Shown here: positions 12,873 through 25,100 of the stretch, piece by piece
Layout: each line of letters opens with the position of its first letter
Numbering within the stretch: position 1 is the first letter of the stretch
NCBI RefSeq assembly: GCF_000003815.2
Contig: NC_049980.1
Location: 14,060,638 to 14,124,637 of the forward strand
Length of the DNA: 64,000 nt
Reading direction: 5' to 3'
Source: Branchiostoma floridae
Lineage: Eukaryota > Chordata > Leptocardii > Amphioxiformes > Branchiostomatidae
Translations under genes and position numbers: made by a program
Notes under the pieces: generated by a model
Database searches by the model: none
Seen by the model: the letters and a program-made list of their open reading frames with translations, nothing else
Told to the model about the DNA's origin: nothing

Positions 12873-13648
12873 CTTGTCAGCCTTATCGTGACACTCAGCT
12901 GTGCGCAGTACGGTCCAAGTGCACACGGGTTAAGCTGTAGTGTGACGAATATCCCTTTCATCCCGAGAAGAAAGATAGTTAGAACAGATGATGAAGGTTG
13001 TTACTTTCTTGATTTACGACAGTGGGTATATCATGAGTTGTCCAAGACCCCTGAGGTGTTTCTCACGGAAGGAACGACACGTGATTGATCACACTTTGCC
13101 TCTGGTTGACCTGTCGCACTGCGGGGGTTAACATGACTGATGCCATGTCTCATGTACCTTGTATCAAGAGCAATATGTCTTCCATATCTGTTATCAACAA
13201 GACATTCCCTATAGACTAGACACTCGGTATTTAGTATCAATTTCGTCACTGAATGTTTTTTTAACAAATACATCAGGAATCCATAGCCTCTGTCAATATT
13301 TACATAATATAACATATTCATATGAAGATGCAATTTGCAGCATGTATGTTGTGTACAGAATACCCATAACTAGATTGCTATTCTTGTTGATACTTCGCTG
13401 GGTACCACGGCATGACGCTTTTAACTTGCACACCGACGATATCAAGGTCAATGGACGTACAATCCACCGTCATAATTGGAACCCAGTTGGGCCTGATCCA
13501 GGCCTTTACAGTCTTGTAGAAACATGAAGTTTTCATCATTAAGTTTGCATGAGATTATATACGAAAACGTGTAATACTGGCATCATGACTTTCAGTTCAT
13601 TTTCATGTCGTTTTGTGCAGGAATCCACTTGTACGGCTATTGCTAAGT
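12873..13648. other. No gene recognised
   Basis: An open frame at 12837-13088 has a hydrophobic leader-like start but no ATG, and it begins inside the tandem duplication, so I do not call it. Nothing else is recognised here. Confidence 0.5.
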
Positions 13649-13770
13649 GAGCGATCAAAAGTAGATTTGTGTGATCCTTGATTTTATTTTCGGAATACAA
13701 TACACGATGTAAAGATATGATCTAAAACATAACAGAATATGCAAACGTTAAGATGTTCATTTTTATTTTT
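13649..13770. repeat. Dispersed repeat B, copy 3
   Basis: Starts GAGCGATCAAAAGTAGATTT and continues with CCTTGATTTTATTTT, ATATGATCTAAAACAT and a tail with CAAACGTTAAGATGTTCATT. The tail is comparable to the end of the copy at 4207-4320. Confidence 0.6.
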
Positions 13771-14534
13771 ATAAATTCGTTGAAAAATCTACCAGCCTAG
13801 GCCTCAAGTTGCAAGCAGGTGCTAGGGAAAATTGCGTCAAAGCATGACAATAATGCAATTCTCCCAGGACACGACAGGCTTGAACCCCTTTTTGTGGTAC
13901 GTTGCTAAGTGTTGCTAAGGCCTAGGTTATAGTGTTAAGTCTACAACCCTTGTCCCTAAAAGCCTTCTAACTTCTTGACATAGTTGTAAGATACTCGTGC
14001 GTCAGATGTGCTAACAGATGTTAAGTCGAGCTGGCGGCATATATGCGTGACTAACCTATGCAACGTCTCAGAGCGGCATACGCAGTTGTTGTTGTTAGGA
14101 TCGTTAGAAGTCAAAACACATGAGAGTTCAATCTTACGAAGGGCCAAATATGTATGGAAATATTAACAATATAGTCATGATAGCAGATCACATATTTCCA
14201 TCTGCGCTAGTAAGGATGTATCTCACTGGGCTCAGTACGTTGTCGACATCGCTGTATTCTAAATTAAATGTGTGTTTTTACGCTTTGTGTGTTACGTTGT
14301 TTTTCTGGCCATACTTATATGTCTTGTATGATATTTCCATTACATAGTATTTGTTGCGTACTCTGTCAAATAGCTGACGGCATCAAAGGCGAGCCAACGT
14401 ACCGCAGCTTCAGTAAAATGCCCCCTTTGCAACAACATGCTTGTAGTATTTGTTTTATGCTGAGGGGGTACCTCATGTTTTAGGCTGAGATGATACTTTT
14501 TCAATGTTTTTTTTCTTCCTTATTTGAATATTCT

Positions 14535-14996
14535 TTACTGCAATGTGGAAGGGGGGTTAAACAGGCGGGTGGTCTTTAAAGTGTAGGAGTGGGGGTGTAC
14601 ATAATTTTTATATTTGTATTTGTACAAATGCACAATGCAAAAACTAGATGATAAACATATCAAGCAATACTGATCCTGATCCAGTTGAATATACAACAGA
14701 TAGTATGCCTCTGTGGTGTCTTGAGGAAATACAAGAGCTACCGTATACAGCCACAGTTGCAAGAGGTGATCCCAGCACTTTCTTCGCTGGATAATGTCAA
14801 TAATTCCATAAACGGCTTCTGTTTTAGAAATTGTGTTGGGATTGCTTGATGTGACAACGTGACAATGTGTCCCTTCTCCATCTTCTTCTCCAGATTTGTG
14901 CCCCACCGAGAGAAGGTCCTTGACCGAAGCTATGTACTCATTTTCACACATGAGTGTTCTCGTGATATTGCGATCTATCCCTCTCACTGAGCACAC
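14535..14996 (-). CDS. Unrecognised open frame (possible exon), weak
   Basis: This is the longest open frame in the window, about 153 codons, ending in TAA at 14535. I do not recognise the product. The first ATG lies 15 codons in (MCENEYIASVK). Upstream the frame stays open only to a TAG at about 15014. A CAG follows that stop, so the stretch could be the body of a terminal exon, but the bases before it make a poor polypyrimidine tract. The translated N-terminal 100 residues have a balanced, globular-looking composition, while the last 30 are Tyr/Lys-rich and read like random AT-rich DNA. A frame of this length is expected by chance in 64 kb, so the call rests on little. Confidence 0.15.
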   Translation of the reverse strand: MCSVRGIDRNITRTLMCENEYIASVKDLLSVGHKSGEEDGEGTHCHVVTSSNPNTISKTEAVYGIIDIIQRRKCWDHLLQLWLYTVALVFPQDTTEAYYLLYIQLDQDQYCLICLSSSFCIVHLYKYKYKNYVHPHSYTLKTTRLFNPPSTLQ

Positions 14997-15610
14997 ATCG
15001 TAAAGGTACTGCTAGCAATCTTTATTCACACTTCACTCTCCGAATGGAGATCCATTGTTGTCACATTGACGACCGGTAAGAGTTGCAAATATTATATGAT
15101 AAAAAGCGGATGAAGGAAGTGTAGCGAGGAAGTGACACAGCATCAATCCAGCACTGCGGTGGTACACGTGGGAGGTGGGCAGGGTTCGCGGGTGAGGTTA
15201 TCAACTAGATAGAGAATTATCTATCCATCCGTCTTTGTCACGGCCCATCGTCAAGTATTTAGGCATGTTTCTGGTAATTCGTAATCCCTCGCACTCTTAC
15301 TAATCATGTGTTTAAAATGTCTCGAAGGAAAGTCTCTAACAATGATTGGAATTACGTCATGTATCAAAATACACCTTTGATGCTTTGCTATATTCTAGTG
15401 ATCATGTGGTACAAAATAATTACACTGTCCTCATGGATATAGGTTTTGGTTTAAAATTTTTGTTTGGTTCAAATAATTCCTTTGCTCAGTTGGCAGCCCC
15501 TTCGTGACTGAAAGAGTAACTATTTCCGGGCAGAGCTGATATTGCAGTGCTATAATTAGTACCCAAGGAGTTATGTATAGATTGTTACCTCCATGGAATG
15601 TCATAGATGT
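14997..15610. other. No gene recognised
   Basis: No open frame or repeat that I can assign. The sequence becomes similar to dispersed repeat A from about 15611 onward. Confidence 0.5.
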
Positions 15611-15820
15611 TATATTCTCACTAGCGTTTGTCTGTCTGTCTGTCTATCGACAAGAACTCAAGAACAACGCCGGCTGGGTGGATTGGTTAAAAATTAATAC
15701 TTTGTGTTTTGGTGGGGTGTGACAAACAAATGTTTAGATTTTTGGCCCCCAAGCGACCTCCCTTGGTATTGCAGAGAAACTTCCGGTTTTGATATCTCGT
15801 ATTCTGAACAAGCTATTGTC
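15611..15820 (+). repeat. Dispersed repeat A, copy 1
   Basis: Begins TATATTCTCACTAGCGTTTG, followed by a TCTG run and a CTATCGACAAGA word, then TTTTTGGCCCCCAAGCG, TTGGTATTGCAGAGAAACTT, CCGGTTTTGATATCTCGTAT and TCTGAACAAGCTAT. The same ordered words occur in the copy starting at 50059. It resembles a very abundant amphioxus repeat as I remember it, which is why I favour that organism. No coding capacity seen. Confidence 0.75.
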
Positions 15821-16277
15821 AGATAGTTAGATGTTATTATTAACTCCGTGAAAACGGGCGTATTGTTCAAGGTTTCTTTCTTTGTATTGCTGTCAGCACA
15901 TTTTTTTCAAGCTGGCTAGGATCCAAGGGAGTAGCCGAATGGGAGGCAGAAAATGGAGACTTGTAGCTGGAGACTTGCAGGATGGACGGTTGGTTTGGCC
16001 CCGGGACGAAAGGTGTTTCAGCAGGTTTGGCTCGGGCCCAAAGTTCCGCGTGGAAGTCACCGGCTTTAATATAAAAGAAAGAGACTTGTGTCCTTAGTCA
16101 TACCGAATGCAAAGCGCAGATCCTAACACATGCAATTATGGTGTTGGTCTTGTAGGTGGAATGTGTTAACAGCAATGTATATTCCCATGATAAGAGGATT
16201 TGGAATAGAAAACCAAAATATCGATCGGTGCATGTGTTTGTGAGAGTACCCTGCCTGTAGTTCTACAGAATGGACCA

Positions 16278-16580
16278 ATGCTCCAACTTCTCCCACGGAT
16301 CCGCTGTGTGATGCTTATCGCCGCTTCTTCGGTAATGATTGGTCGAAAACATGAACACAAAAGTACATCAAAGCCCTGTGGTGTACAGGGATATGCAGTG
16401 TATGTACAGGAGTATTGCGGAGTAAAAAAGTTTGGGAAATGTCAGAAATGCACTCTTGTCTCTGGTGAGACACGGAAATACGCGAGAGACTGCCCGGGGC
16501 GGCAGATGAGTCCGTTCGTGCCATTTATCATCTTTTCTTTAGAAGTAACCAACAGGTTCGAGATAAAACTGCACTTATGA
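16278..16580 (+). CDS. Unrecognised small Cys-containing open frame, weak
   Basis: A 100-codon frame starting at an ATG, with a moderately hydrophobic start (MLQLLPRIRCVMLIAASSVM) and a cluster of five cysteines in the middle (spacing about C-x13-C-x7-C-x2-C-x18-C). I do not recognise a cysteine-knot or other named domain. Its length is within chance expectation. A GT inside the frame (GGTAATG after the leader-like part) and a GTGAGA further on could be donors, but no matching acceptors stand out. Secreted peptide is a guess only. Confidence 0.12.
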   Translation: MLQLLPRIRCVMLIAASSVMIGRKHEHKSTSKPCGVQGYAVYVQEYCGVKKFGKCQKCTLVSGETRKYARDCPGRQMSPFVPFIIFSLEVTNRFEIKLHL

Positions 16581-16784
16581 AAGTCTTAAAGGTAGTTTGT
16601 GGGGGTTCTCCAGGAGCACTGTGATTCTTCAAATGTCAGTTGCAATGCACCGCAACGTTCTTTCCTGCCGGCGGTTCTACCATATCATGACCAGATTTTT
16701 CTAAAAGTTTTTCGAGAAAATGGACTTTGATCATGATTTGACTATGATTGTATGTTACTTTGTATAATTGCTTTGTGTATAGTT

Positions 16785-16950
16785 GACTAGCATAACTCCA
16801 GAATGTCTGGATGGATTGTATTGATATTCGGTACGTTAATAGGTCTATGTATGACCTTGAAATGATACGATTTTGGCCTGCCTAGCGGCTTACTGCAGCG
16901 AAACGTCCAGGTTTGATATCTTGAGTTCTGGTTGTGATTGTTGAGTGGTA
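16785..16950 (+). repeat. Dispersed repeat A, copy 2 (fragment)
   Basis: Contains CATAACTCCAGAATG, GATGGATTGTATTGATATTC, CGATTTTGGCC, TAGCGGCTTACTGCAGCGAA, GTTTGATATCTTGAGTTCTG. The same order of words is seen at 15611-15820 and 50059-50260. Both ends are eroded. Confidence 0.65.
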
Positions 16951-16989
16951 GATAGCTCATGGGGCAGCTCTTATGTTTTTTCTTCATCT

Positions 16990-19240
16990 ACACGTGATCA
17001 TTGTGGGTATGAAAAAACGCGCGCATAGCAAAATACAACAATTCACTCATTCAGTAGTAGTAAAACACCAGAATGAGAGACCACAAGCTGTCCGTTATGC
17101 CAGGGCCACGTTTTCAAATGTGAGCCCGGTCGAGCTGTTTTCGGGAGCAAGATATGAAAATAAGTACAATTTTGCTAGGACTAGGGAAATTAATGTTGCA
17201 TTTAATGAAGGTCCTGAGAAATGAGGGTCAATTGCCAGGGATTCTTTTTTGACACTATGTTGAACCTTGGAAGATTAGCCGTATTGGGCTAAAAAGTTTC
17301 GTAATAAATGAAATGAGACATTGAACTCAGGATTCATAACTACTCGCTACCTTCGGTACCAAGACCTAATGCCATAATAAATTTGTGATATATTCTAAAG
17401 AACAAAGCAAAGGGTATTCCAGCTTCAGCAATGCGTGTAATGAACGCTGTGATTATGAATTTTAATATAATGGGAGATGCATTAGTTGAACAGCAAACAA
17501 AGTTACCTGCATGGCTAGATGACATGACAGATGATAGATTAAACTGAACTTGCTACTTCCATGTCCGTAATTGGGTAGCATTACTTATTCAACATACAAT
17601 TCTAGAACCTTATTGAACACACTTTTTCATCAAGTACAGCAGATGGTGCCTCACATTTGCACCAGCGCAACTTTTGCAAATCATGTCAAATGTATAACTC
17701 TAATAGCTTAAACTCCACTGGTATTCAGTTCCTCATCACCAGTATTCATTCTAATCATTGTGTATTTCAGGTACACCACGTTACTCAGTGATGAAATGTG
17801 CTGAAACAACTACGGCACAGTTGCTGGATTAGATAAGAGAAGTTTCCATTAACATGAAATGTATATCTGCCTTACCGAATAAAACAAAACTGGCAATGAT
17901 TCACAACCCCTTGTCTTAGACTTCAGGTTTCCAATACTCTACATGCAAAAATGGTAATATATTTGTATCGATCGACAGGAATATTCCGCTTCACACCACA
18001 TGTCTCTGACATAAATGACATTGGTAATGCATATTGCCAACGGCCTGTGGAATTTAAAGGTGTTAATCTGACAGTCTTTCCGTGAAGTAATTCTTTAAGG
18101 TTCGAGTGGTATTTGATGTGATGAAATTTCTAAGGACTGTGCCTCCTAACAACCTGTAACTTCCTTCTGTTTCTAGCAGATAAGAAGGAAGCTGCTGTCA
18201 ATTTGCACACAGCCAGACCTTGTTAAGGTAAGAGAATAAGAAGGATAATAAAATTTAGCATGCGGCACTAAGAAAGGGATTTCGGTAATTAAAACAGCAC
18301 ATCTACAGAGCATGCCGCGACTGCTATTGTCAGATCGGTATCGATCTTTCATGGTCTGACTGCATCCTTTATTTATGTCTACCTCAACGGTTGGTTGGTA
18401 AAACACGGGGTGCGTTACTTCCACTACATTAAGGCAACGTGCGCAATTATAATAAAGAGAGAGGCGCCATCCGGGATTCTTTGTCAAGGTGTGAAAATAA
18501 TTACGAATGCTTGCATACTCCACCCAGGGAGTAGAGTGCTGATTATCTGTTTCTTACGCTTTTCATTCAGAGACAGCCAGATACATCGTAAAGGGGTGTG
18601 TGTGCACTAAAGTTGTAATTTCAGAAATATTCTGATGGATTAGATAATCTACATTCTTGCCTTTTATTTCTTTTGAAACTTATAATTAAACTGTACATGC
18701 TTCGTGAATAAACAGCCTAAAAATAAAGTTTATTGTTCCCTGTATAGGTAATAAGCCAAAAGCGGATTTTAAGTGACATGATCTTGTATTTCCTGTAATT
18801 ACCTGCTAGCTAAGAGTTGTACTGTTAGCAAATACAAAGTGCCTCGGAGGTTATTAGCGCTGTTACACATGCAGCGCAACAGCTGTATTTTAGAGAGATG
18901 AAAATGGGGTAGACCCACACGGCGACACGTTTTGGCAATCAAATATTGGGTCCAATATACCAGGTGTCGGAGACACTGTAAGGTGGACCAATTTACGATC
19001 AATAACACGAGTGTCGAGCAAGGGCTGTGAAAATTGAATAATATACGAAAATGAAATGGGATGATTCAATTTCACATATTGGCTTTATTGCAGAGGGCGT
19101 AAAACAAAATTGCACCTGGGAGTCTAAACTGTTTCGATGGAGCTGCATTGTATTAGGCGGTACCATCAATGGGTACACCACCCACAGTGCGACTGTTGTT
19201 ATCTTCCTGGAAAACGGAGGCATTGTTTTGGATCTGTCTG
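16990..19240. other. No gene recognised
   Basis: Only short open frames and no shared repeats. A perfect AATAAA occurs at about 17877-17882 on plus, but I see no exon to go with it. Confidence 0.5.
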
Positions 19241-19259
19241 ATCTTTCCTTCCGGTCAGG

Positions 19260-19420
19260 CCAGGTTAGGAAGGTCTGGGTGGAGCGCAATGATATTTGAT
19301 ACATGGAAATGTCGAGGGGGGACGAAGTTTATGGTCGATGTAGCACCTTGGTGGCTGTCCTTGGTACTGCAGCCCAATTTCCGGTTTTCGTATCTTTTGT
19401 ACTGGATATGCTATAATCAT
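19260..19420 (+). repeat. Dispersed repeat A, copy 3 (fragment)
   Basis: Carries AATGATATTTGATACATGG, a GGTGGCTGTCCTTGGTACTG word, GCAGCCCAATTTCCGG and TTTTCGTATCTTTTGTACTG followed by GATATGCTAT. These are diverged versions of the family's CGGCTTTGGTACTGCAGCG and CTTCCGGTTTTGATATC segments. Confidence 0.6.
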
Positions 19421-20639
19421 TATTTTCTGATGGCTGAAGGCTTTTGATGTATGCTTGATTTAAGTTTTCCTAGGACCCTGCTTACAGGTTTAAGTTGGGT
19501 TTGAACTTTTCTTGGATATGACTTAACATTGCGAGTCTCCTGTGTTGTGTTGATTGATAATAAGAACGTGGCTCGAATTTCTTCATTCGCCACAGCTTTA
19601 TTGTCTCTTTCATAACATGTTTAATTCTTCATAAGTACTCCTTGAATCCGCCCCATACCTTGTCAACAGGAATGTGGATGCCTGCACATCTACGGTTACT
19701 TTTCACATTTGTCATATTTTATGCACGACGGTACGTGTAGACATGGCAGGGTGCTTAGTAATTTGTGTAATCATTTAATCATTTTCCAATCCAATCGTGT
19801 ATATGCCAGGCACCAAGAATAAACGATTCGTAGCTTTTGCACGTTCTTCTTTAATATGTTTAGTTTATGAATACAAACCTCCAGGGCACGTTTGTTAAAA
19901 TTGAATGAACCCGACTGCTCCCTTGGGTTTGAGATAAATTTATGCTCTACTGCGATTTAGTGACTTTGTTCAACACCCTTGCCATAGGCAGATGGTGCTT
20001 TCGTGATGAACGGCTGCATAAATGAGACGTATTAATTTGTCCACAGACATCTTCATTAATGGTAAGAAAGACAGGTTCATTCAACGGCAACTCCCGTGGG
20101 AGGTGCAGTGGAAAGGACAATTTGATGGGTTCGTATCTCAAGGACTTTCGTAATTGAAAGTGTTATTTAGCAGAGTAATTTTGTTTTAAGAGAAGGGAAC
20201 GTTTACGTGTGCACGCAACTGCAATAGAGATGCTTGCATCGACCGAAAAATCGAAGATGAGTTAATGATGTATAAATTCATGAAAGAAATTTACTGGTAT
20301 AACATCGAAGTTGATAAATGAGCTCTTTACTTGCAAATTAAACCAAGGCTTGATCAATCATATTTAATTCCGCGAGTCAAATGTCCCAATGTATCCGAAA
20401 AATGCTTGTCGTAACCCAAAAATGTGTATCGTTTCTCTTCTATATTCTCTGGAGGTATTTTCCATAAGAACATGTCCAAAAGATACTCAGTTTCCATAAC
20501 ACCTAATACTAAATGTCAATTATATTCAAATTGTCATTAAAATACTTTATTACACTTGGCAGTCTTATAGGTTATCCATGATTAACATCAAAATGCGTCA
20601 TGCTGTTAATTAGATTTGATTAAAAATACCATTAGATAG

Positions 20640-22110
20640 CAGTATCCCCGCCGATTTCCGATTTCCCCGGCTTCCTTCATATTGACTTGTACCATGCAGT
20701 CATCCATTTTGTCAAACGAGGGTCGTAGACAGGAATTTTTAGAGCCGCTGCGATCGACACGTTCAGCGGTCGGCAAAAAACAACAGTCCTCACCCCCACT
20801 TTTAGGAGAGGTTGTCGGTTCCACGCTAGCTATCGCATCCAGGTCACGGCTGGCAGGCCGTCTGGAGGTTAGCCAGTCGGGATACCCACGCTTCAGCTGG
20901 CACGCATAGCGGGCACCGGTCGGTGGGACTCCGGAACCTCGGAGAACTACGAGCGGCGAATACTCCGGTCGAGCCTTGTGAGGACTGGGTTTTATTTTCT
21001 GCATTCAGTACAGGAAATAGTGGCACGAACGGCAGAAAGTCTGGAAGGTGGAGGTCGACTTTCAGGAAGGTTCTGTTGGAAGTGTTTCGAAAGAGACGAG
21101 GAGAAAAGGATTTTGTGTCTATTCCGACATCTGTGACATGCGCTGATGAAGGTAAGTGTGTTGTTCAGCAAGTAAACCTCTGATTTTACTTTTATCTTCA
21201 AATAGGGATAGAGGTAGAAGGGCCCCAGATAGGCTAGATCAGTCTCAGGTAATACAACTTCATCAATAGTGCACGAGATATTAAAACAAGAGGGTTAGAT
21301 GTCCTCATTTCGGTCGACATGTCTAGCGGCAGTATATTGCACTCTCATTTAATCAGCCCGCCTACGGAACACAATCAATTTAGGCGACCGATTTAAGTCG
21401 CAATTTTCCGTGTAACCCCGCCGTTGCCCGCAAATGTCACGTCTCTCCCGTCACACGCCAGAACGGTTGCTTCCTGCCAGCGTGCCCACCCCTCTAGCGT
21501 ATCGCTACGCATCAGAGGTTATGTTAAGGTATGTGAGCAGCGTAGTAAACCGGTAAGTTAGCCTGGGATAAACGAATTTCGATCGGTGGAGTTCCCCAGT
21601 CATAAGGTGCTCGGATCGAATTTCCAGCGCCGGCCCATCTACACCAAATTAGTAATATACTGGCCAGGGTTACTGCATCAACTATCTTTGACTTGACAGT
21701 CAAACTAATTAAGACAGCCGTACCGGACGGCCGGCTACTCGGCAAAACCGACCCGCGGGAGAGCTGGTCGGGGAACGCTCCGTACCCGTGCTGTCTTGTA
21801 AAGATACAATTCATTTTACCCGCGATGTAGCACAGGGTTCGGAGAAGCCGGCATTCAATTTGGGCAGCCTTTTACCGCGATAGTAGCGTTGACGCATTGT
21901 TGACCAGAGGGAAAGACACTTGATCTTCCGATCTATTTTGGGTTCCCGCCCAGTCACTGTCGCTGGCCAGACTGATGTGGCGTTTCGTTGTCAGGGTGTC
22001 ATCTTTAGCCTGTGGCTCCAGTCGGTCGGGGACGTCCACAACAATGCAGGTGGGCCTGGAAAATTCTATACGGCGCCACGGCAGCAGCGAATAATGGTGA
22101 CTTGGTGATT
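20640..22110 (+). promoter_or_regulatory. GC- and CpG-rich stretch with a consensus splice donor: possible promoter and non-coding first exon
   Basis: Compared with the AT-rich sequence on either side, this stretch is visibly richer in G, C and CpG. The runs at 20730-21120 and 21360-21860 are the densest. A strong donor, GATGAAG|GTAAGTGTG, sits at 21151/21152 on the plus strand. The frame leading into it is open from 20830 but has no ATG, so any exon ending there would be 5' UTR or non-coding. At 21687-21711 a perfect 7 bp inverted repeat (TTTGACT-TGAC-AGTCAAA) containing TGACAG is followed by TAATTA, words typical of TALE and other homeodomain sites. Promoter, enhancer and chance GC enrichment remain alternatives. 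Confidence 0.35.
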
Positions 22111-25100
22111 TTGACAGATAGGTATGATGGCAGTAATTTCCTCTATCTCCTGTGCACTTTGATATATGTTATGCAGACTATTTCTATGGCTACAGTTATG
22201 TTACTGATAATGCTTCATTGTCATTTAAAGACAGACTGCCCGTTTTCGAAGTGTATAATATTTGACTTATATCCTTTGAACAGTTAGCTGGTATGTACAT
22301 GTACATTGCCGTAATAACTGTCAATCGCTTTGCCATTTTCAAATTCAAAATCATTACTTGTAATCTTAAAAAAAAACAGACCTCACTTATTGTCGATTTC
22401 TGTCGCTGTCTGATTTCATTTGGGATATGTGGTTGGTTTTCAATTCTATCGAACGGAGCTGTTGCTTTGAAATACGGTAGAATTGGCTTTGATAATGAAT
22501 ACTATCATGTGATGGTTGAGGAATGTTTATGTGATTTGAACGAGCCCCTCCTCTTTATGCTATTGTTTATGTAGTGACCCGTGTCAAGGGATGAACACGC
22601 ACTCACGATCAGTGTGTACATCAGTGGTATCCTAGTACTACTAGTATCAAAGCTTCATGTGTTCTTCACTTGTTCTCAAGAGACACTTTGATACGACTTG
22701 AACATTGCTGATTTGACATGTACTTTTTCACAAAAGAACTCAACTTGTGGAGAGTATCAATAAGCTTTGTGTATTACAATCTTCTCGGTCATTTTGCTTT
22801 ATTTGGCACTGTTACTTTGAAAACAAGTAAAAGAAAAATCAATCATTTGGAATAGGTAGACCAGAATTATGCTAATGTATTCCTGACACTGTTTCTTGTG
22901 GTCTAGGTTCCCTGAGGAGTCCATGTGTCCATGTAGTTACAGGGGTCAATTCACCTCTCAAACTGCGGCGCCAGTCTTGATGGGACGTTTGTCCTCTTAC
23001 CCTGGGCATTCAATTTTCTATTTGAGAGGGTATTTGGACTTGACGTAGTTCGAGCAAGGAACTTTTTGATGAAAGCTCCTTGGTCCTAGGGGGAGGAGGG
23101 GGGGGGGGGTATGAACACCATTGACTAAGGTGACCAGTAGTAAAGTAACAGTTGACAACATCACTTACACAGTGCAGTTTTTTTTGCATGGTACGAGAGG
23201 GTATCAACCGATTCCACCTGTTTCCAAACCATATCCACACGTGTGGGAAGTGCTTCTGTGCAGTGCCGTGACGAACTGTCCTAATGTAATTAACAGAATT
23301 GTACGTGTTAATGCTGACTACCGCTGGGCTGCTGAGATCCCACACGGATTGGGGGGAAATTGGCGAGGATGAAGTACATGAGTGGGAGATACCCAATTCA
23401 CAGTTGCACTGCTTTGGGAGCTACTTTCATAGTCAATACAGTACACTTGCCCACCTCTATGAGATTGCGATCATCTAAGGTAGCTGCCTGTTTGAACTCC
23501 AGGTCCACAGGGCTTAACTACAGCGTCAATGGACTTCGCATCTAAACCACCAAAGGCTCAGGTCGTAAAGGGCAATACTAACAGTTCCTACTGTGCAATA
23601 GAAAGAGTTCCTAATGAATTCTTAAGATTAAGAGATTATATCATAATTAGTTTGTTTATAGTCTATCGAGTATGAAAATGAAACAATGATAGTCACTTGG
23701 ACTTATGACAGATATGTTTGGTTGTTGTATGAGTGCAACGATTACCAGTGAAAGATGGGAAGATATCTTGAAATGCTTTTAAAGTGATTGAATTGCTTAC
23801 ACTTACAGCATTAAATGTTCACGATACTGTTTCCAGTGAACAATTATTGGCATTGCTTCTCATGAAATGTTAATCTGTAGCTCTTTTGTCATTTTCACCC
23901 GAAGTCATTTTCTGAGTTTGAACACGTTCCTCTGTGTGAGGGTCGTCATTGCCCCATTTTGACATTTTCAAATTGAAGCTTGGTGAAGATGTCCCTGGGG
24001 CTTGAGCGATTGTGCATTAGTTTTATTACTTTGGCTGTCCGGAATTATCTCGCCTCTCTATTTGATGGATTAGTGCCACACAGTCTCCTTGAATTAAAGG
24101 CCCAATGATAAGGCTGAGGACCTATCTGGCGATGCCTGCCATTTTATGTGGCTCAAAATTCCCCATATGTCAAGACGATAGAGGAAGTGTGACTTGGGAA
24201 GTTAGGAGAATATATTCCGGGGGTAGTTTAGCTTTGATCTGTATTCATGTTACATTTGATGTAAACTACTGGAGTTCTCAGTGATCCGTCTACTCTCACC
24301 TTTCTGAATAGAAATCAAGGAAACAATTGGGCGTAAAGCAGAAAAAATCCAAAATTAGGCAAGACTGAATAGTTGATGTACACTGTGTGCACCCAGTTAA
24401 ACGTTTGTATACATGTACATAAGATCATATAGAACTATATGTAGCACGTCCAGGATAAAAGATACAAAAACTGGAAATTATTCTGCAGTACAAAAGAAAT
24501 CCACAAGATTCCTATAGTCGATTTTACCTTTGTCTTCCGAAGACAGACTCGCGTACCAAATATTATCACATTCATTCATTCCTCAAGTTTTGCTGCCTAC
24601 AAATATCCGGGAGCACACACACACCGACATACCAAAAGCGATGTCTCCATTTTTCATGGGGGTAATAATCGGCGTGTCATGGTTTCTGATCATGATATCC
24701 AAATAATACCAACCTTATATTTGGTCCAATTCATCATGTACAACATCAAAAACTGGTACCTGCATATTCGTAGGTTAGGCTATCAATCATATAGAGCTTG
24801 CCTTGTGTTATGCCTTTAATTCAACAAAACGGACCTTCATACCTAACCGATAACCTTCACTTGTGATAGCTTGCGGGAAGACTGTCTGTGGTTGACGATT
24901 TGTCTTACCAGCATTATCAGTGAACAAGATAGTCATTATCTCGGATTCAAGGTGGTACGTATTCATAAAATACAACATATGTAGAAGATATTACTGCAGA
25001 TTGGTTTATGGTTTGTGTTTTTACTCTTGGTTTGATAACACCGCCGCGAATTTCCAAATGTAATATGCAATCAAGTACATCATAAAGATGCAATCGACAT

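Noticed and set aside
12837-13088. Frame with a signal-peptide-like start (LKGALFLFVCVLVSLIVTLS)
   Set aside because: It has no ATG, begins inside the tail of the 280 bp tandem duplication and has no clear acceptor to make it an internal exon.
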